Below, one piece after another: positions 4,078-5,965 of a DNA stretch of 5,965 nucleotides; positions within the stretch are counted from its first letter, which is position 1; every line of letters starts with the position of its first letter. The notes beneath the pieces were generated by a model. That model worked only from the letters and a program-made list of their open reading frames with translations, made no database searches and had not been told where the DNA came from. The position numbers and the translations under genes are program-made. The DNA is from Candidatus Omnitrophota bacterium (GTDB lineage Bacteria > Verrucomicrobiota > Verrucomicrobiia > Limisphaerales > UBA1319): the NCBI GenBank assembly GCA_023473405.1, contig JAMCZD010000378.1, positions 417 through 6,381 of the forward strand, in the 5' to 3' direction.

Positions 4078-5965
4078 TTACTCGATCTCGATTCCCTGCA
4101 AGACCGCCTCGTTTTCGCCGGCGGCAATCACGCGAATCATGATGCGACCGTCCCGGTCCGGCGTTACATCGTCGGTGCGGATGTCAGCAGCCATGCCGAG
4201 CTGCTCGGCGGCAGCGGCTGGGTCCCAGTTTTCCCACAACCTGACGCCGTTGATCTCGATATTCATCGGGCGTTGGCCGGGTTTGGCCAGCCAGAGCTCG
4301 GCGAACTTGAGGTGAACGGAGTAAAGCCCTGGCGGCACCGTGACAGTATAACTGAACTCCTTCCCCGCGCGCGCGGTTTGATAGAGTCGTTGATCGTAAA
4401 GCGTTGGGGATGCCTGGCTAACCGGCATCTCCGAGGTAATGATGTGCCCGCCCTGGAAATGCGAATCAGCATTCCAGAGGAGGCTGTTCCAGTCCACGAA
4501 CGGCGTTTCCGATCCGGTGTCGATACGAATGGCCGGTTTGATTTCCGGGAGCACGTCGATGGCCTGGACCATTGGCTGGCTGGTTTTCTGGAGTGGATCG
4601 AATCCGCCGGTGAACCGCAGCACGATGCGTCCTTCCCCGTCGGGAACGACGTAACGAAAGATGCGATCGTGAGCGCGCCGCCAGCCACGGGCTGATTGGC
4701 AAATATCGGCGTTGCGCATGACTTGGCGTCCGTTGATCGAGAGGTTGAAAGGGCGTTGGAAGAACCATTGGTACTCGGGCTCGGCGAATTTCAAACGCAC
4801 CGTATAAAGACCCGGCTTCACCGGTATCGAATAGGTAAAGTCGTTCCCTTGCCGTCCAAATCGGTAGAGGGCGGCGTCGGAGAGTAGAGACGGGCTGACC
4901 AGAATCGAGTTGGTGGTGGACATAGGCGTTCCGCCGCTAAAAAACCGGTCGGCAGGCCAAGTAACACCCAGAGAATCAACGTAAGGTTCAGCCGACCCGC
5001 AGAGGATGCGTACTACTGTTGGACTCGGATCGACCGGTTCCGGGGTGTCATAGACGATTCTTGGCATCCACGCGATGACGTCGTTTTCGGGTGAATTGCC
5101 GGAATCGAGAACGAAGCGAATGCAATCGCCATAAGCGACACCGATGCTGATATCGTGTGACACGCCATGCAAATCGTCGACAGGAACCACAGCCCAGTCC
5201 TCGGCAGGCCAAATCTGGCGGTCATTGTGGAGGATGCACACCTGGAGCGGTCCGCCCAACTTGCGGCGGTAATACTCCTTCGCGGCGCGTCCGATGATCC
5301 GGACATGGCCGGCCATGGGGGCCGTCCAGGAGCGCACGCATCTGGCTGAAGTCGAGGCCTGCTGCCATCCGCGGCCAGTTCTGGCGGTGCCGGCGCCTTC
5401 CCAATAGCCTTCCACACCGCCAATTTGTTTTCCCGTGCCGCCGGAATTACCGGCTGGGTCTTTGACGGGCGGGATGAAAGTCATTGGAGTAAAGGTCTCG
5501 TTGTCAGTAGTCGTTTCCGAGCGCCAGCCTTCACGTCCTTGGTCGGAAAAGTGGGCGCCGAGGGCCGAAGCGACGAGCGGTTCGTCGGGCATGGTCTGCG
5601 AGGACATCCATGGGCTTGCGTTGCCATCGCCGTCGATAGTTCGAACGGCGTAATCAGCCGTTGGGTTCCAACCGGGGAAATGATCGAAGAAATAAGTCCC
5701 ATAACTTACCTTGCCCAGGACTTGCGCGCCCCGGCGAACCTCATAATAGCTGATCCAATTATTATCCGAGCCTGGCGACCAATATATCCCAACGCCCAGG
5801 TAGCCGATATTACTCTCACGGCGCGCCAGGACGCGTCCGGGTGCCAGCGGCGGCTCCGTATCGGTGCCGCTTCCGGGCCGGTTCGGGAGGTTAAGGTAGA
5901 CGAGCTCACCCGGGGCCTGCTGTTCGATGACAATCCCCTGCTCCATCAAATCCTGACCGGTCCGG
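4078..5965 (-). CDS. Large glycan-associated protein with Fn3-like domain and two C-terminal malectin domains, 5' end missing
   Basis: The frame is open from the right edge to the stop at 4078-4080, with 628 visible residues. The TTG/ATG codons at 5949-5944 are internal: in-frame sense codons (RTGQD) continue upstream to the edge, there is no ribosome binding site, and the protein begins mid-domain. Numbering from the edge: residues 1-35 (LMEQGIVIEQQAPGELVYLN, then NRPGSG.DTEPP) look like the last strands of a preceding domain plus a linker. About 39-121 is Fn3-like (IYWSPGSDNNWISYYEVRRG, YAVRTIDGDGN). About 125-308 is an unnamed beta-sandwich module (GYWEG, HVRIIGRA, ILHNDRQIWP, WMPRIVYD). 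About 316-474 is malectin 1 (YVDSLGVTWPADRFFSGG, YSIPVKPGLYTVRLKFAEP, FNLSINGRQV). About 477-628 is malectin 2 (IDTGSETPFVDWN, YTVTVPPGLYSVHLKFAE, MNIEINGVRLWENWD, ending LQGIEIE). Malectin folds bind carbohydrate and in bacteria are often fused to secreted glycoside hydrolases, so a catalytic domain may lie upstream; that is inference. It is probably exported, but the signal peptide is outside the window. Confidence 0.92.
   Translation of the reverse strand, partial: RTGQDLMEQGIVIEQQAPGELVYLNLPNRPGSGTDTEPPLAPGRVLARRESNIGYLGVGIYWSPGSDNNWISYYEVRRGAQVLGKVSYGTYFFDHFPGWNPTADYAVRTIDGDGNASPWMSSQTMPDEPLVASALGAHFSDQGREGWRSETTTDNETFTPMTFIPPVKDPAGNSGGTGKQIGGVEGYWEGAGTARTGRGWQQASTSARCVRSWTAPMAGHVRIIGRAAKEYYRRKLGGPLQVCILHNDRQIWPAEDWAVVPVDDLHGVSHDISIGVAYGDCIRFVLDSGNSPENDVIAWMPRIVYDTPEPVDPSPTVVRILCGSAEPYVDSLGVTWPADRFFSGGTPMSTTNSILVSPSLLSDAALYRFGRQGNDFTYSIPVKPGLYTVRLKFAEPEYQWFFQRPFNLSINGRQVMRNADICQSARGWRRAHDRIFRYVVPDGEGRIVLRFTGGFDPLQKTSQPMVQAIDVLPEIKPAIRIDTGSETPFVDWNSLLWNADSHFQGGHIITSEMPVSQASPTLYDQRLYQTARAGKEFSYTVTVPPGLYSVHLKFAELWLAKPGQRPMNIEINGVRLWENWDPAAAAEQLGMAADIRTDDVTPDRDGRIMIRVIAAGENEAVLQGIEIE
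4081..4536 (-). other. Malectin domain 2 (C-terminal)
   Basis: This is the clearest malectin module in the window. It opens with AIRIDTGS..PFVDWNSLLWNAD and a GG turn, then has the core EFSYTVTVPPGLYSVHLKFAEL, the strand PMNIEINGVRLWENWD and the final DGRIMIRV...AVLQGIEIE. The protein stops within a residue of the domain end, so nothing such as a sorting tail follows. Confidence 0.85.
4543..5019 (-). other. Malectin domain 1
   Basis: It has the same strand order as malectin 2 (VRILCGSAEPYVDSLGVTW, FTYSIPVKPGLYTVRLKFAE, FNLSINGRQV, GRIVLRFTGG, VQAIDVLPE) but is clearly diverged from it. It has a longer segment between the SINGRQV strand and the last strands (MRNADICQSARGWRRAHDRI). The pair therefore looks like an old duplication or two separate acquisitions, not a recent copy. 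Confidence 0.8.
5041..5592 (-). other. Unnamed beta-sandwich module between Fn3-like and malectin domains
   Basis: About 185 residues with alternating hydrophobic strands. The marks are GYWEGAG near the front, VRSWTAPMAGHVRIIGRAAK, a strand-turn-strand VCILHNDRQIWP..DWAVV, a DISIGVAYGD..RFVLDSG hairpin and WMPRIVYDTPE at the end. This layout recalls jelly-roll modules often seen in bacterial polysaccharide-active proteins, but I cannot name the family. A carbohydrate-binding role is an inference from the neighbouring domains. Confidence 0.5.

Noticed and set aside
5944..5949. TTG/ATG near the right edge as the true start of the malectin gene
   Set aside because: The frame stays open through RTGQD to the edge, no Shine-Dalgarno sequence precedes it, there is no signal peptide, and the peptide starts in the middle of a beta-sandwich domain.

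Overview
The window reads as a stretch of a Verrucomicrobiota genome (Limisphaerales/Pedosphaera-like would be my first guess). The main reasons are the C-terminal domain of the repeat protein, a type of about 60 residues (LSWPG...LQAADDL.GQWTDV...KFYRLRQ) that I associate with secreted verrucomicrobial proteins, and the combination of bacterial malectin modules with very large secreted beta-sandwich proteins. The assignment is by recognition, not by a database search. GC content looks moderately high except in the gap between the two genes.

Layout: both real genes lie on the minus strand, so transcription runs from right to left. From the right edge to 4078 is the 3' part of a large, probably extracellular glycan-associated protein. 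Its frame is open to the window edge, so the start and any catalytic domain lie outside. What remains is the tail of a preceding domain, an Fn3-like domain, an unnamed beta-sandwich module and two malectin domains ending at the stop codon. A 188-bp gap (3890-4077) follows. It is poor in G on the transcribed strand, carries eight AACC motifs and a small stem-loop, and ends in a strong ribosome binding site. From 3889 down to 311 is a complete 1192-residue secreted protein built as A-B-A-B-A-B-A plus a C-terminal domain. The A module (about 190 residues) carries DFNG, WNGV and ISGLGD..FVDLYFY signatures; the B module (about 105 residues) is Ig-like. A perfect 26-bp GC palindrome at 253-278 is the likely terminator. 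Positions 1-252 hold no gene I can support.

How they may work together: both proteins look exported and non-enzymatic in their visible parts, made of carbohydrate-binding-type or surface-type beta-sandwich domains. A role in binding or degrading polysaccharide at the cell surface is a reasonable inference for the first gene. It is only a guess by proximity for the second, whose function I do not know. The most unusual item is the tandem-repeat protein, in particular the nested resemblance of its repeats: the outer A modules 1 and 4 match each other and the inner A modules 2 and 3 match each other.
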